Shown here piece after piece: positions 19,466 to 28,978 of a DNA stretch of 45,766 nt. The DNA is taken from positions 1 through 45,766 of the forward strand of contig JAJFVH010000069.1 in assembly GCA_021371875.1 (NCBI GenBank), given 5' to 3'. The DNA is from Bacteroidales bacterium. Its GTDB lineage: Bacteria; Bacteroidota; Bacteroidia; Bacteroidales; Paludibacteraceae. The notes beneath the pieces are model-generated. The model ran no database searches. It was not told where the DNA came from and was given only the letters and a program-made list of their open reading frames with translations. The translations under genes were made by a program, and so were the position numbers. How positions within the stretch are numbered: position 1 is the stretch's first letter; each line of letters starts with the position of its first letter.

Positions 19466-20614
19466 ATGGCAGGTTTTCAAAATAACAAATTAAATAAACG
19501 AAAAGTTCTTTTTATTGACAGGGATGGCACTATCATCGTGGAACCGCCAGTAACTTTTCAGGTAGATAAAGTAGAACAAATTGAGTTTCTCCCCGGAGTA
19601 ATTCGTAATTTGTATTTTATCCGTCAGAAACTTGATTTTGAATGGGCTTTGGTTACCAATCAGGATGGATTGGGAACGGATGTTTATCCACAGGCGAACT
19701 TCGATGCCGTGCAGGGAATGTTTTTGCAGATTTTAAAAGGAGAAGGCGTTGAATTTGATAAGATATTTGTAGACAAATCGTTTCCTGAGGATAATTTAAC
19801 GACCCGTAAACCAGGCGTTGGTATGTTGACGGAATATTTTTCGGAACAATATGATTTGCCGGGTTCATTCGTTATTGGGGACAGAATTACAGACGTGAAG
19901 TTGGCTAAAAATCTTGGTTGTAAAGCAATTTTTATGAACGATGATGCTAAGATTCTGGCAGAAAACGGATTGATAGACTATTGCGCTTTGCAAACTGTGA
20001 GTTGGGACAGAGTTGCAGAATTCCTTTTTGCTGGCGAACGCCAAGTGACGATTAAGCGCACTACAAAAGAAACGGATATTTTTATCGAACTGAATTTGGA
20101 TGGTTCGGGTAAATGCAATATAAATACAGGGTTAAAGTTTTTCGACCACATGTTGGATCAAATCGGGAAACACTCGGGCTGCGATTTAACGGTCCAGGTG
20201 AAAGGCGATTTGGAAGTTGACGAACACCATACCATTGAAGATACGGCTTTGGCATTGGGCGAGGCTTTCCGGAAAGCGTTGGGGGACAAACGGGGAATTG
20301 AGCGCTATGGCTTTTGTTTGCCAATGGACGATAATTTGTGTGCTGTTGCATTGGATTTTGGTGGTCGCCCGTGGTTGGTTTATCAGGCTGAGTTTAAGCG
20401 CGAATATGTTGGCGATTTTCCTACCGAAATGTTGTTACATTTCTTTAAATCGTTTAGCGATGCTGCCAAAATGAATCTAAATATCAAAGCCGAAGGCGAT
20501 AACGAACACCATAAAATTGAAGGAATTTTTAAAGCCTTGGCAAAATCGATAAAAATGGCTGTGAAACGCGATATTTATCAGTATGAGTTGCCATCGACTA
20601 AAGGCGTACTCTAA
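19466..20614 (+). CDS. hisB: bifunctional histidinol-phosphatase / imidazoleglycerol-phosphate dehydratase
   Basis: A 382-residue fusion covering steps 6 and 8 of histidine synthesis. The HAD phosphatase (about 1-165) has the nucleophile motif FIDRDGTI with Asp18 and Asp20, the TNQDGLG turn and [10 protein letters not shown]. The dehydratase (about 190-382) has the metal-binding [14 protein letters not shown] and [16 protein letters not shown] motifs. The segment that in E. coli HisB carries the zinc ligands (two Cys/His pairs) is [16 protein letters not shown] at about 101-116, with no Cys or His, so no zinc site is expected. It is not in a his operon here: its neighbour is the AP-superfamily gene, 36 bases downstream. 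Confidence 0.97.
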   Translation: MAGFQNNKLNKRKVLFIDRDGTIIVEPPVTFQVDKVEQIEFLPGVIRNLYFIRQKLDFEWALVTNQDGLGTDVYPQANFDAVQGMFLQILKGEGVEFDKIFVDKSFPEDNLTTRKPGVGMLTEYFSEQYDLPGSFVIGDRITDVKLAKNLGCKAIFMNDDAKILAENGLIDYCALQTVSWDRVAEFLFAGERQVTIKRTTKETDIFIELNLDGSGKCNINTGLKFFDHMLDQIGKHSGCDLTVQVKGDLEVDEHHTIEDTALALGEAFRKALGDKRGIERYGFCLPMDDNLCAVALDFGGRPWLVYQAEFKREYVGDFPTEMLLHFFKSFSDAAKMNLNIKAEGDNEHHKIEGIFKALAKSIKMAVKRDIYQYELPSTKGVL

Positions 20615-20650
20615 ATTTACAATTTATTCAATTACAATTTACGATTTTGA

Positions 20651-22264
20651 ATGAAATCATTTTTTAAAGATATTTTTCTGACCATTACTTTCTTTTTTTT
20701 CATCGGGGGTATTTGCGCTCAACCTGCAGCGGTAGAACGTCCTCGTTTGGTGGTTGGCATCATGATTGATGGATTGCAACAAAAACATTTGGATTTGCTG
20801 TCCGGTTATTTTGATCCGGGCGGTTTTAATAAGATTACCAATCAGGGGGTAAATCTGAAAAATATAAGTTACAACATAGTTTCGGCGGGAAATTCGTCGG
20901 ATATTGCTACTGTGATGACCGGTTCTGTTCCTTTTTATCACGGGGTTGCGGGCGATAAGTATTTTAATAAAATTAACGACAAAGTACAATCCATAATATC
21001 GGATGATCAGGAAATCGGGATAGGAACAACTGAAACAGTTTCGGCGCATAACTTGTTGTCGAGCACGGTCTTAGATGAATTAATGCTGGCATTTCCCAAT
21101 AAAGCGAATAGTTATGTTGTTGCCATTGATCCTGAAGAAGCTGTCATGTTGGGCGGACATACAGCAAAAAGCGTGGCGTGGATTGATAATGTTTATATGA
21201 AATGGGTAACGACCGGTTATTACCGCGAGGGTTTGAACCGGATGGCGGATGATATGAATGTGAACGGAGGTTTTAAAACTCTTTCAACCCGTGCCTGGCA
21301 ACCTTTATATGCCATTAAGACTTATTTGGCGGCTTCAAAAAACAGCAACCTTGCCGCCTTTGAGTATCATCCGGCTGAAAAAAAAGCCAGAAACTCTTCG
21401 GTAACTATTCTGAAAAACACCCCTGCCGCCAATTCGCTGGTGGTTGATTTAGGTCTTAAAATCATTGAGCAGGAACAGTTGGGAGCCGATAATGTGCCTG
21501 ACATGATCATGCTTCAATTTACAGTCCGCACGCCGGACGAAAAGTTTTTTTCATTACAGTCGGCAGAAAAGGAAGATATGTATTTGAGGCTCGATAAGGA
21601 AATACAGTATCTTTTGCAACAAATCGACGCCAAGGTAGGATTGGATAAAACATTGGTTTTTATGTTTGGAAACCAGACAGATGTTCATTCACCAACCGAA
21701 TTAGGCGAGAACAATATACCGGCAGGATATTTTAGTGCCAATCGGTCAATGGCATTGGTTAATTCGTACTTAATGGCGCTTTACGGACAAGAACGTTGGA
21801 TAACGGGTTATTACGGGAAGAATATCTTTTTGAACAGACAAAAAATAGAACAGAAAAAACTGAATTTCAAAGAAGTGCAACAAACAGTTTGCGATTTCAT
21901 GCTCGATTTCGAAGGTGTTCAATCCGCTTTTTCTACCTGGCAGGTGTTGGGTTCCGGTGGAAATTCGGGATCGGAAATGGCTCGCTTGCGAAACTCTGTC
22001 CATAAAAACAGTGCGGGAGATGTAATTATAACTTTGCTCCCGGGTTGGCTTGAGGTTGATGAAAAACTGAATCCCGTGGGAGAATCAAATGCTATTGTAT
22101 CCTATTCGCCTGTTTATTTTTACGGTTGGCAACTCAAGCCACAAATAGTAACGACTCCATACCAGGTTACGGATATTGCCCCGACTTTATCACGGATCTT
22201 AAATATTCCCATACCCAATGCCTGCATTGGGAAGCCGATTGTGGAGTTAATATCATTTCCATAA
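20651..22264 (+). CDS. alkaline-phosphatase superfamily protein, probably catalytically inactive
   Basis: A 537-residue exported protein (signal peptide about 1-24) with the PafA-like fold pattern: GIMIDGL (Asp40), a VMTGSVPFYHGVAGD segment (88-102), DMYLRLDKEIQYLLQQID, and a C-terminal YFYGWQLKP...DIAPTLSRILNIP end. Several catalytic positions are lost. The TxxGH-type nucleophile loop reads SAGNSSDIAT (78-87). The DxxxH metal motif reads TVRTPDEKF (about 291-299). The ADH motif reads GNQ (340-342). The final HGSPY-type metal loop reads SYSPV. Only the first Asp remains. It is probably a binding or structural protein, not a phosphatase. It follows hisB by 36 bases and may share its transcript. 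Confidence 0.8.
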   Translation: MKSFFKDIFLTITFFFFIGGICAQPAAVERPRLVVGIMIDGLQQKHLDLLSGYFDPGGFNKITNQGVNLKNISYNIVSAGNSSDIATVMTGSVPFYHGVAGDKYFNKINDKVQSIISDDQEIGIGTTETVSAHNLLSSTVLDELMLAFPNKANSYVVAIDPEEAVMLGGHTAKSVAWIDNVYMKWVTTGYYREGLNRMADDMNVNGGFKTLSTRAWQPLYAIKTYLAASKNSNLAAFEYHPAEKKARNSSVTILKNTPAANSLVVDLGLKIIEQEQLGADNVPDMIMLQFTVRTPDEKFFSLQSAEKEDMYLRLDKEIQYLLQQIDAKVGLDKTLVFMFGNQTDVHSPTELGENNIPAGYFSANRSMALVNSYLMALYGQERWITGYYGKNIFLNRQKIEQKKLNFKEVQQTVCDFMLDFEGVQSAFSTWQVLGSGGNSGSEMARLRNSVHKNSAGDVIITLLPGWLEVDEKLNPVGESNAIVSYSPVYFYGWQLKPQIVTTPYQVTDIAPTLSRILNIPIPNACIGKPIVELISFP

Positions 22265-22365
22265 AGAAAACTTAAAAAAAATATTTTCAAACAGCATCGA
22301 GTGCTGGAAATGTTAAACTTAAGTCTATTAATTTGTATTGTAAATCAATAAATTATAAATAATTC

Positions 22366-23553
22366 ATGTTGTATAATTTCGACGAAATAATTGATCGTAA
22401 AGATACCAATGCTGTGAAGGTTGAGCGTTGCAAAACACTTTTCGGCACTGAAGAGGTGTTGCCTTTGTGGGTAGCCGATATGGATTTCCGTACGCCGGAT
22501 TTTATTTTAAACGCCATTCGCCGGCGGTTGGAACACCCTATTTTGGGTTATACCATGCCTCCGGGGAATTTTTATCCATTGATGCAAAAATGGATAACGG
22601 ATCATCATAATTGGGAGGTGAAACGTGAATGGATCGGATTTCTGCCGGGCATAGTTCCCGGACTTGCTTTTGCAGTGCAAAGCCTGACGGAAGAAGGAGA
22701 TGAGATTATTGTACAACCTCCGGTTTATTACCCGTTTTTCAACGTGGTACAAAACAATCAAAGGGCATTGGTTTACAATCAATTGAAAGAAGAGAATGGT
22801 AAATATGTGATGGATTTCGAGGATTTGGAGCAAAAATTCACTGCAAAAACCAGGCTTTTTATTCTTTGCAATCCGCACAATCCGGGAGGTCGGGTGTGGA
22901 CGCGTAAAGAGCTTGAACAATTTGCATCCATTTGCGAAAAGCATCAGGTAACAATTATTTCCGACGAAATTCATGCAGATATGGTTTTACCCGGTAATGG
23001 GGTTCATACTCCGTTGGCAACTATTTCGGAATGGGCTGAAAATAATACGGTTACATTTATGGCACCAACAAAGGTATTTAATATGCCGGGCTTAATCAGT
23101 TCGGGGTATATTATTCCGAATGCTAAGTTGCGGCATAAATTTGCTGCATTTCTGGAAGCTTCGGAAATGAACTCAGGGAACATATTTGCTTATATCGGGG
23201 CAGTGGCTGCGTATGAAAATGGTGAAGACTGGCGCGTGCAAATGCTCAATTATGTGAAGGGAAATATTGATTTTGTGAAAGATTATCTTGAAAAAAATAT
23301 TCCGCAAGTAAAACCTATGATTCCGGAAGCTTCATTTTTGGTATGGCTCAATTGTAAAGATTTAGGGTTGGAAACCGATGAATTGCATAAATTCTTTTCG
23401 CTGCAGGCCGGCTTGGGTCTGAACAAAGGAACTATTTTCGGCCCGGGGGGTGAATATCATTTGAGGTTGAACGTGGCCTGTGCGAGAAAAGTTTTGGAAC
23501 AGGCAATGAAGCAACTAAAGGATGCCGTGGAAAAAATAATTGGGAGTAGGTAG
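22366..23553 (+). CDS. PatB/MalY-type cystathionine beta-lyase (PLP-dependent)
   Basis: A 395-residue cytosolic fold-type I PLP enzyme of the MalY/PatB subgroup, which splits C-S bonds in cystathionine and related substrates. Family marks are LPLWVADMDFRTPDFIL near the start, GYTMPP, the substrate-side VQPPVYYPF, CNPHNPGG, SDEIHADM, and the PLP-lysine motif APTKVFNMPGL with Lys236. Length is typical. The -7 context upstream is unclear, so it may be transcribed separately from the AP-superfamily gene, 101 bases away. It could also be an aminotransferase-annotated homolog, but the MalY pattern is clear. Confidence 0.9.
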   Translation: MLYNFDEIIDRKDTNAVKVERCKTLFGTEEVLPLWVADMDFRTPDFILNAIRRRLEHPILGYTMPPGNFYPLMQKWITDHHNWEVKREWIGFLPGIVPGLAFAVQSLTEEGDEIIVQPPVYYPFFNVVQNNQRALVYNQLKEENGKYVMDFEDLEQKFTAKTRLFILCNPHNPGGRVWTRKELEQFASICEKHQVTIISDEIHADMVLPGNGVHTPLATISEWAENNTVTFMAPTKVFNMPGLISSGYIIPNAKLRHKFAAFLEASEMNSGNIFAYIGAVAAYENGEDWRVQMLNYVKGNIDFVKDYLEKNIPQVKPMIPEASFLVWLNCKDLGLETDELHKFFSLQAGLGLNKGTIFGPGGEYHLRLNVACARKVLEQAMKQLKDAVEKIIGSR

Positions 23554-23653
23554 TACCTTTAAAAATCTACTGTTTTTACAGCTTAAAACTACTTTTTTAT
23601 GCTAAATTTTAATTCATTAAAAATCAATCGCTAACACTTTCAATTATTTTTTG

Positions 23654-23661
23654 TATCTTTG
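23654..23661 (+). promoter_or_regulatory. -7 box TATCTTTG for the cold-shock gene
   Basis: Exact TAnnTTTG match, 156 bases before the ATG at 23818, in the form TATCTTTGCA also seen upstream of the DUF4395 gene. A start near 23668 gives a leader of about 150 bases that I cannot assign to any ORF, a feature cold-shock mRNAs often have. Confidence 0.55.
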
Positions 23662-23817
23662 CACAAAGACATAAAAACAGGTCAAAAAGTTGAGCAATCA
23701 TTCAATTCACATCGAATCGGTTTTATAGAAACTGTTCTCATTCCTCAGCATATAACTACGATTTCCTTGTTCTCATCGAACGATACCGACATCATTTTTA
23801 AAATTATATAAAATTTA

Positions 23818-24264
23818 ATGGCAAAATCTCAAAACTCTTTTATCAAACAGGAAAACGAGAAAAAACGTTTAAAAAGAAACAAAGAAAAACAACAAAGGAA
23901 GGAAGAACGTAAACTAAATCCTTCGAGTGGAGGTTTCGAGAACATGATTGCCTATGTCGATGAAAATGGAAACCTCACCAACACGCCACCGGATCCCGCA
24001 AAGAAGAAAAAAATTGATGCATCTACGATTGAAATAGGTGTTTCGAGAAGAGAAGAGCAGGAAGTTCCTGCCGTCCGAAACGGACGTGTCGACTTTTATG
24101 ATGATTCGAAAGGATTTGGATTTATAAAAGAAACCGGCACCCAGGAAAAATATTTTGTCCATGTTAACGGTTTGCTCGATAGCATAAAAGAAGGCGATAC
24201 TGTTTCCTTTGAGCTGGAACAGGGTCGAAGAGGCATTAATGCGGTTCATGTAAAGAAAGCTTAG
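23818..24264 (+). CDS. cold-shock-domain RNA-binding protein with basic N-terminal extension
   Basis: A 148-residue protein. The first 45 residues are very lysine- and arginine-rich (ENEKKRLKRNKEKQQRKEERK), probably helical and nucleic-acid binding. A linker follows. The last 65 residues are a cold-shock domain: GRVDFYDDSKGFGFIKE (RNP1 KGFGFI) and YFVHVNGL (RNP2 FVHV), ending VSFELEQGRRGINAVHVKKA. Such domains bind single-stranded RNA or DNA and act as RNA chaperones. Two-part members are common in Bacteroidetes. The long leader upstream may matter for its control. Confidence 0.9.
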   Translation: MAKSQNSFIKQENEKKRLKRNKEKQQRKEERKLNPSSGGFENMIAYVDENGNLTNTPPDPAKKKKIDASTIEIGVSRREEQEVPAVRNGRVDFYDDSKGFGFIKETGTQEKYFVHVNGLLDSIKEGDTVSFELEQGRRGINAVHVKKA

Positions 24265-24379
24265 ACTCTCGTTCCATGATTTTTAGCCGGTGAGATTTTA
24301 ATTCTTGCCTTAGCATTTGCCTGTAAATCGTAAGTCTCGTTATCCTGACTCACCAACCAAACAGGTGTTTATAAAAAAA

Positions 24380-24417
24380 ATACAGCCGTGACCATAATTT
24401 ATTGGTCACGGCTGTAT
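24380..24417 (-). terminator. strong terminator of the M16 peptidase gene (bidirectional)
   Basis: A perfect 15-bp stem: ATACAGCCGTGACCA (24380-24394) with its complement at 24403-24417, loop TAATTTAT. On the minus strand it is followed by eight T (the A-run at 24373-24380), 17 bases after the M16 stop. It may also stop plus-strand transcription from the cold-shock gene. Confidence 0.9.
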
Positions 24418-24433
24418 CAATTAAATTTATGTC

Positions 24434-27250
24434 TTATTCCGCAGGTTTCATCACTACTTCAAACACATTGCCCTGATCGGTTATTTGTTTCAAAGTAGAT
24501 TGAATTAACTCAGGAGTAAGCGCTTCAACAGAGGCTTTATAGTCATCAACCAGGTTGATTTTATCCTGATAATACCGAACAATAGCATTGTCCCACCAAT
24601 TGTTTTCGGCTAAATCTTCGGTATATTTTTTCAGCATATTTTCTTTTACTTTCTGCAAATCGTCGATTCTCGGACCGTTAGCAATTATTTCTTTCACTTC
24701 AGCATGAATAATGCCAATCAGTTTCTGCTGTTTTTCAGGGTCTGTGTCGAATTGCATTAACAACGTAGCTTCCTCGATAGGCGTATTCGACATTGAACCG
24801 CGAACGCCAACACCGTAAGAACCGCCTTCTTTTTCACGAATACTTTCCAGGTATCTTATATTCAGAATATTTCCGATAGCTGTGAGCGCTGTTCTGTTTG
24901 TCATATTGAAAGGTAACGATGCGCTGTATAAAATGAAATTCGAGGCTTTTTTCACTTTCATTTCTTTGGTGAAATAATTTTTCACTTCACCTTTTGGCTT
25001 GCGGATATTGTTGTCGGTGAATTTTTCAACTCCTTTTTTCGATTTTATACCGCCCAGATAAGTGCAAACCGCTTGTTTCGTGGCAGCATTGTTCGGGTCA
25101 ACATTTCCGGTAAATACGAATGTGAAATCAGCAGGAACAGCAAAACGTTCTTTGAAAATAGCCAGCGCTTTGTCCTGATTTATTTTATCTAAAGTTTCAA
25201 TATTCAAAATAACGGTACGGGCATTCCGGTTGGTTATCATTGTTCCAACCGAATCGGAAAATGCTTTACGTGGGTCGCTTGCGCTGTTGGCTAAGCTGGC
25301 ACGATACATATTCATTAATGCTGTGTACGAATTGTCGTCTTTGCGTGGAGCGGTGAAATTCAGGTAAATCAATTGCAACATAGTTTCAAAATCATTCACC
25401 GATGAACTTCCGTCGAAACCTTCTTCGTACGCGTTAATAAAAGGCGTAACATGGGCAATTTTTCCGGTCAGCAATTTATTTAATTCAATCTGAGTATATT
25501 CACCTAATCCGTTGTTTCCAACAATGCTTGTGGCTAAGGTAGCGGAAGCAAGATCATCAACGTTTGCCACCTTCGAAATACCACCATGGCTAAATGCCGA
25601 CAACAGAATTTCGTCCTGTTTAAATTTGGTGGGTTTAAACACAACTTTCACTCCATTGCTCAATGTCCATTCGGTGGTTCCGAGTTTTTCATTTTTAGCG
25701 ACTTTGTTTACTTTACCCGCTTTTGGAATTATTTTGATAAGCGGTTTATTCATATCTTCCTCAGCTTTGGCAGTAAGCTCGGCTTTTTTAGATTCTTCGA
25801 TAGCAGTTTTAATTTCGGCTTCGGAAGGAATTTTTACGGCTTCTTTGTCAGGCGCCATGATGGATACAATCAGATTCTTGTCGGTTACATACGATTTTGC
25901 AACTTGATTTACCATGTCGGCCGAAAGATTAGGCAAGATCATTTGCATGGTTTGGTATTCCCATTCAATGCCGGGAATCAATTCATCGCTCAAAAAGTTA
26001 CGTACATATTCGCGGATTAAATCACTGTTTTTCTGATTTTCCCGATCATTGTATACTTTTTCAGTTCTTTTTAACAAGTCTGTTTTAGCACGTTCAAGTT
26101 CGGAATTGGTAAACCCGAAACGTTTAACTTTTTCGGCTTCGAGCAGAATTGCTTTCAATCCTTCCATTTCACGTCCTTCGTTAGGCACTACCAACATCTG
26201 AAAGGCATCTTTCGATTTAACGAGTTCTCCGTAAAAAGCATATCCTCCTACAAAAGGCGCATTAGCTTCTTGGGTTATTTCATCGAAACGGTTCCCCAAC
26301 ATTGTTGAAATCAAATTATTAGCAACATTCACTACATACCCGCTCATCGACTTTTTAACTTCAACAGGTAATTTATCCTGTTTATATTCCAGCTCGATAC
26401 GCGTCATGCGTGCTTCTTTGTCCTTCACCAACGCAACAATTGGTTCTTCGTTATCAAAAATCGGATAAACAGGACGTTCACCTGCATTTTCTTTTTTGGG
26501 TATATCGGCAAACATTGCTTTAATTTTAGCTTCCACTTTGTCGACATCGACATCTCCAACTACAAGTATTGCCTGTTGATCAGGACGATACCACTTCTGA
26601 TAATAATCGCGAAGTGTTTTATACGAGAAATTATTGATTACGGCGGTATCGCCGATTACGTCGCGTTTGGCATATTGCGAACCCGGATATTTCAGTATGT
26701 TCGATTCTTTCCACATACGTCTTTCAGCGCCTGCACCCTGGCGCCATTCTTCGCGAATCACTCCACGTTCGGCATCGATTTCGTCATCCAACAATGAAAC
26801 AAAACCCGACCAATCGTGTAAAACCAATAATGCGCTGTCGATGATAGTTTCGCGGGTAGTAGGTATATCCGATAAATTATAAACAGTTTCGTCGAGCGAT
26901 GTATAGGCATTGATATTTGAACCGAATTTAACCCCTATTTTCTCGAAATAATTAATCACACCTTTACCGGGGTAATTTTTTGTTCCATTAAAACACATGT
27001 GTTCGAGGAAGTGAGCCAAACCGTTCTGGTCGTCATTTTCAAGTATGGCGCCTACATTTTGGGCTATAAAAAACTCAGCCCGTTCTTTGGGTAGTTTGTT
27101 GGCACGAATGTAGTAAGTCAAACCATTGTCTAATTTTCCGTAGCGAATTTTGGGATCAATCGGCACTTCAGGTGCTTGTTGAGCCATTAAGCTGACTGAA
27201 CCAATGAACAGTAAACTTAAAATAACTGATTTAATAATTCCGGTTTTCAT
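24434..27250 (-). CDS. M16 family zinc metalloprotease (insulinase/pitrilysin type)
   Basis: A 938-residue exported protease with a signal peptide ending near MAQQ (residue 25). The catalytic N-terminal half has the inverted zinc motif HFLEH at 80-84, with a downstream acidic residue expected in EWRQGAGAERR (about 165-180), and MFADIPKKENAGERPVYP. The C-terminal half (about 530-938) is a second M16 repeat lacking the HxxEH motif and ending with REKEGGSYGVGVRGS, as is usual. The whole resembles periplasmic M16 enzymes of Bacteroidetes. Single gene, separated from fRMsr by 225 bases. The substrate is unknown. Confidence 0.95.
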   Translation of the reverse strand: MKTGIIKSVILSLLFIGSVSLMAQQAPEVPIDPKIRYGKLDNGLTYYIRANKLPKERAEFFIAQNVGAILENDDQNGLAHFLEHMCFNGTKNYPGKGVINYFEKIGVKFGSNINAYTSLDETVYNLSDIPTTRETIIDSALLVLHDWSGFVSLLDDEIDAERGVIREEWRQGAGAERRMWKESNILKYPGSQYAKRDVIGDTAVINNFSYKTLRDYYQKWYRPDQQAILVVGDVDVDKVEAKIKAMFADIPKKENAGERPVYPIFDNEEPIVALVKDKEARMTRIELEYKQDKLPVEVKKSMSGYVVNVANNLISTMLGNRFDEITQEANAPFVGGYAFYGELVKSKDAFQMLVVPNEGREMEGLKAILLEAEKVKRFGFTNSELERAKTDLLKRTEKVYNDRENQKNSDLIREYVRNFLSDELIPGIEWEYQTMQMILPNLSADMVNQVAKSYVTDKNLIVSIMAPDKEAVKIPSEAEIKTAIEESKKAELTAKAEEDMNKPLIKIIPKAGKVNKVAKNEKLGTTEWTLSNGVKVVFKPTKFKQDEILLSAFSHGGISKVANVDDLASATLATSIVGNNGLGEYTQIELNKLLTGKIAHVTPFINAYEEGFDGSSSVNDFETMLQLIYLNFTAPRKDDNSYTALMNMYRASLANSASDPRKAFSDSVGTMITNRNARTVILNIETLDKINQDKALAIFKERFAVPADFTFVFTGNVDPNNAATKQAVCTYLGGIKSKKGVEKFTDNNIRKPKGEVKNYFTKEMKVKKASNFILYSASLPFNMTNRTALTAIGNILNIRYLESIREKEGGSYGVGVRGSMSNTPIEEATLLMQFDTDPEKQQKLIGIIHAEVKEIIANGPRIDDLQKVKENMLKKYTEDLAENNWWDNAIVRYYQDKINLVDDYKASVEALTPELIQSTLKQITDQGNVFEVVMKPAE

Positions 27251-27436
27251 TTTCTAATAATTTTGTTTGTTAAATGATTAATGCCTGCCAGTCGGTTGAC
27301 TGTATGACAAATTCCAAACAACAAAGAAAAGTATATTTTTCCAACTAACAAAATTTTTTTATTGTTTTTCGATAAAAAAATGTTAAATACGCCACAAACC
27401 TTGTCTTATAAAGGAATTTACTCAAAATAAACTAAA

Positions 27437-27452
27437 CAAAAATATAACTTTG
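27437..27452. promoter_or_regulatory. abutting divergent -7 boxes between M16 and fRMsr
   Basis: Plus strand: TAACTTTG at 27445-27452, 24 bases before the fRMsr ATG. Minus strand: TATTTTTG (27444-27437), about 187 bases before the M16 start. The two boxes touch end to end. -33 boxes are weak on both sides. Confidence 0.35.
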
Positions 27453-27475
27453 TATTTCAACAAAAACACAAAAAC

Positions 27476-27961
27476 ATGGCGGAAGAACTATATATTTCAA
27501 ACGGGTTGTCAAAAACAGGAAAATACGAGGAACTGCTGCCTCAAATCGCATCGCTTATCGAATTTGAGGACGATTTAACAGCGAACCTTGCCAATTTATC
27601 GGCGGCGTTGCATCAAACTTTCGGTTGGTGGTGGGTTGGATTTTACATAGTGAAGGACGGCGAACTTGTGCTGGGTCCTTTTCATGGTCCGGTAGCCTGT
27701 ACGCGGATTCAATTCGGCAGAGGAGTTTGCGGCACTGCCTGGAAAGAAGCAAAAAGTCAACTGGTTCCCGATGTTGAAAAATTCCCCGGACACATAGCTT
27801 GCAGCAACTTGTCGGTTTCCGAAATTGTGGTTCCCATTCTCGACAAAGCGGGAAAAGTTGCAGGTGTATTGGATGTCGACAGTGAACAATATGATGTGTT
27901 GAACGAAACAGATGTATTATTCCTCGAAAAAATTTGCCACCTGATAAGTACGAAATTATAA
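27476..27961 (+). CDS. free methionine-(R)-sulfoxide reductase (GAF fold)
   Basis: A 161-residue GAF-domain enzyme that reduces free L-methionine-(R)-sulfoxide, part of oxidative damage repair. The family cysteines are present as Cys75 (GPVACTRI), Cys85 (GRGVCGTA) and Cys109 (HIACSNLSV), with the same spacing as in E. coli YebR (10 and 24 residues). The GWWWVGFYI core strand is also conserved. It ends with VPILDKAGKVAGVLDVDS and a C-terminal helix. Single gene, opposite to the M16 gene. Other GAF proteins lack this cysteine trio, so the call is secure. Confidence 0.92.
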   Translation: MAEELYISNGLSKTGKYEELLPQIASLIEFEDDLTANLANLSAALHQTFGWWWVGFYIVKDGELVLGPFHGPVACTRIQFGRGVCGTAWKEAKSQLVPDVEKFPGHIACSNLSVSEIVVPILDKAGKVAGVLDVDSEQYDVLNETDVLFLEKICHLISTKL

Positions 27962-28273
27962 AAATCGGTTTAGTCCGTGACAAAAATTGTATATCGATAT
28001 AATTTTACATAAACAAATGAAACCAATACGAAAACTAAATAATGGCAGAATGGCTAAAAATTATTTCAAATATAGACTTACATATATTCAATATTACTTT
28101 TAAATCCTGAATTTCAACCAAGTATAGAAATCTTTAAATTTTTGTGATATTTTTAGCCATTTGACAATAAATCACTAACAATTTACGTTAATAAATATAT
28201 AAGAGAGATTTACTTAGAATATATATTTTCTGTGATTTAAACCGTATTGTATAACCTTATAAATTAGAGTATT
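27962..28273. other. AT-rich intergenic region before tonB
   Basis: No gene seen. The 12-base palindrome TATATCGATATA at 27990-28001 is AT-rich and carries little information. No exact TAnnTTTG box is visible before tonB, so its promoter is unplaced. Confidence 0.5.
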
Positions 28274-28936
28274 ATGGTTGTTAAAAAATCACCTCAGGCA
28301 AATCTTGAGACCAAGAAAAGCCTTTATGTAATGATGGGTTTTGTAATGGTACTCTCGTTGGTTTTTATTGTTTTTGAATGGTCGAAAAAAGACATTCACA
28401 ACTGGGCAGAAAACATGCCGATTCCCGATTTCGCAGATGACTATGTTATACCTCCTACAAATGTTCAACCGCCACCGCCGCCGCCGCCTCCAAAACCGGT
28501 TGATGAGTTTAAAATTGTGGAAAAACCCGTAACGACTGACAATTCGTTTATAAAACCCGAAGACTTGCCAACCGAAGGAGTTTCTAAACCGGAAGACATA
28601 AAATACGATATTCCGCCCGAAGTTGTAGATGAAATACATATTTACGTCGAAGAAATGCCCGAATTTAAAGGAGACGTAACGACATATCTTGCAAAAAACC
28701 TGAAATATCCTGTAATGGCTCAGGAGATAGGTATTCAAGGGCGGGTAATCTGTCAGTTTGTGGTAAATAAAGATGGCTCGATTGGAGATGTGCAAGTAGT
28801 GCGAAGTGCCGACAAGAGCTTAGATAATGAGGCTGTTCGTGTCATAAAATCGATGCCTAACTGGAAGCCTGGAAAACTGAACGGAAAAGCGGTTAGGGTA
28901 AAATACACATTACCGGTAAACTTCAAGTTAATGTAA
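28274..28936 (+). CDS. TonB-family energy transducer
   Basis: A 220-residue inner-membrane protein that carries proton-motive energy to outer-membrane TonB-dependent receptors. A short cytoplasmic N-terminus leads into one membrane helix (about 18-36). The periplasmic part opens with a proline-rich segment including eight consecutive prolines (about 66-73) and a charged spacer. The C-terminal TonB domain (about 135-220) has YPVMAQEIGIQGRVICQFVV and the terminal RVKYTLPVNFKLM strand. No exbB/exbD genes are nearby. Bacteroidetes carry many tonB paralogs, so I do not give a symbol. Confidence 0.93.
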   Translation: MVVKKSPQANLETKKSLYVMMGFVMVLSLVFIVFEWSKKDIHNWAENMPIPDFADDYVIPPTNVQPPPPPPPPKPVDEFKIVEKPVTTDNSFIKPEDLPTEGVSKPEDIKYDIPPEVVDEIHIYVEEMPEFKGDVTTYLAKNLKYPVMAQEIGIQGRVICQFVVNKDGSIGDVQVVRSADKSLDNEAVRVIKSMPNWKPGKLNGKAVRVKYTLPVNFKLM

Positions 28937-28946
28937 TAAAAGTAAA

Positions 28947-28976
28947 AAACCTGAAGAACCTGGTTTTTTCAGGTTT
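28947..28976. terminator. shared terminator between tonB and RNase Z genes
   Basis: AAACCTGAA (28947-28955) pairs with TTCAGGTTT (28968-28976) between two convergent genes, three bases short of the RNase Z stop on the minus strand. T-tracts are modest on both sides. Confidence 0.6.
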
Positions 28977-28978
28977 CC

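Noticed and set aside
27990-28001. TATATCGATATA palindrome
   Set aside because: In AT-rich DNA a 12-base AT palindrome is easily chance, and no second copy was seen.
28462-28497. CCGCCG-type repeat in tonB as a mobile or unstable element
   Set aside because: It encodes the proline run normal for TonB periplasmic linkers.
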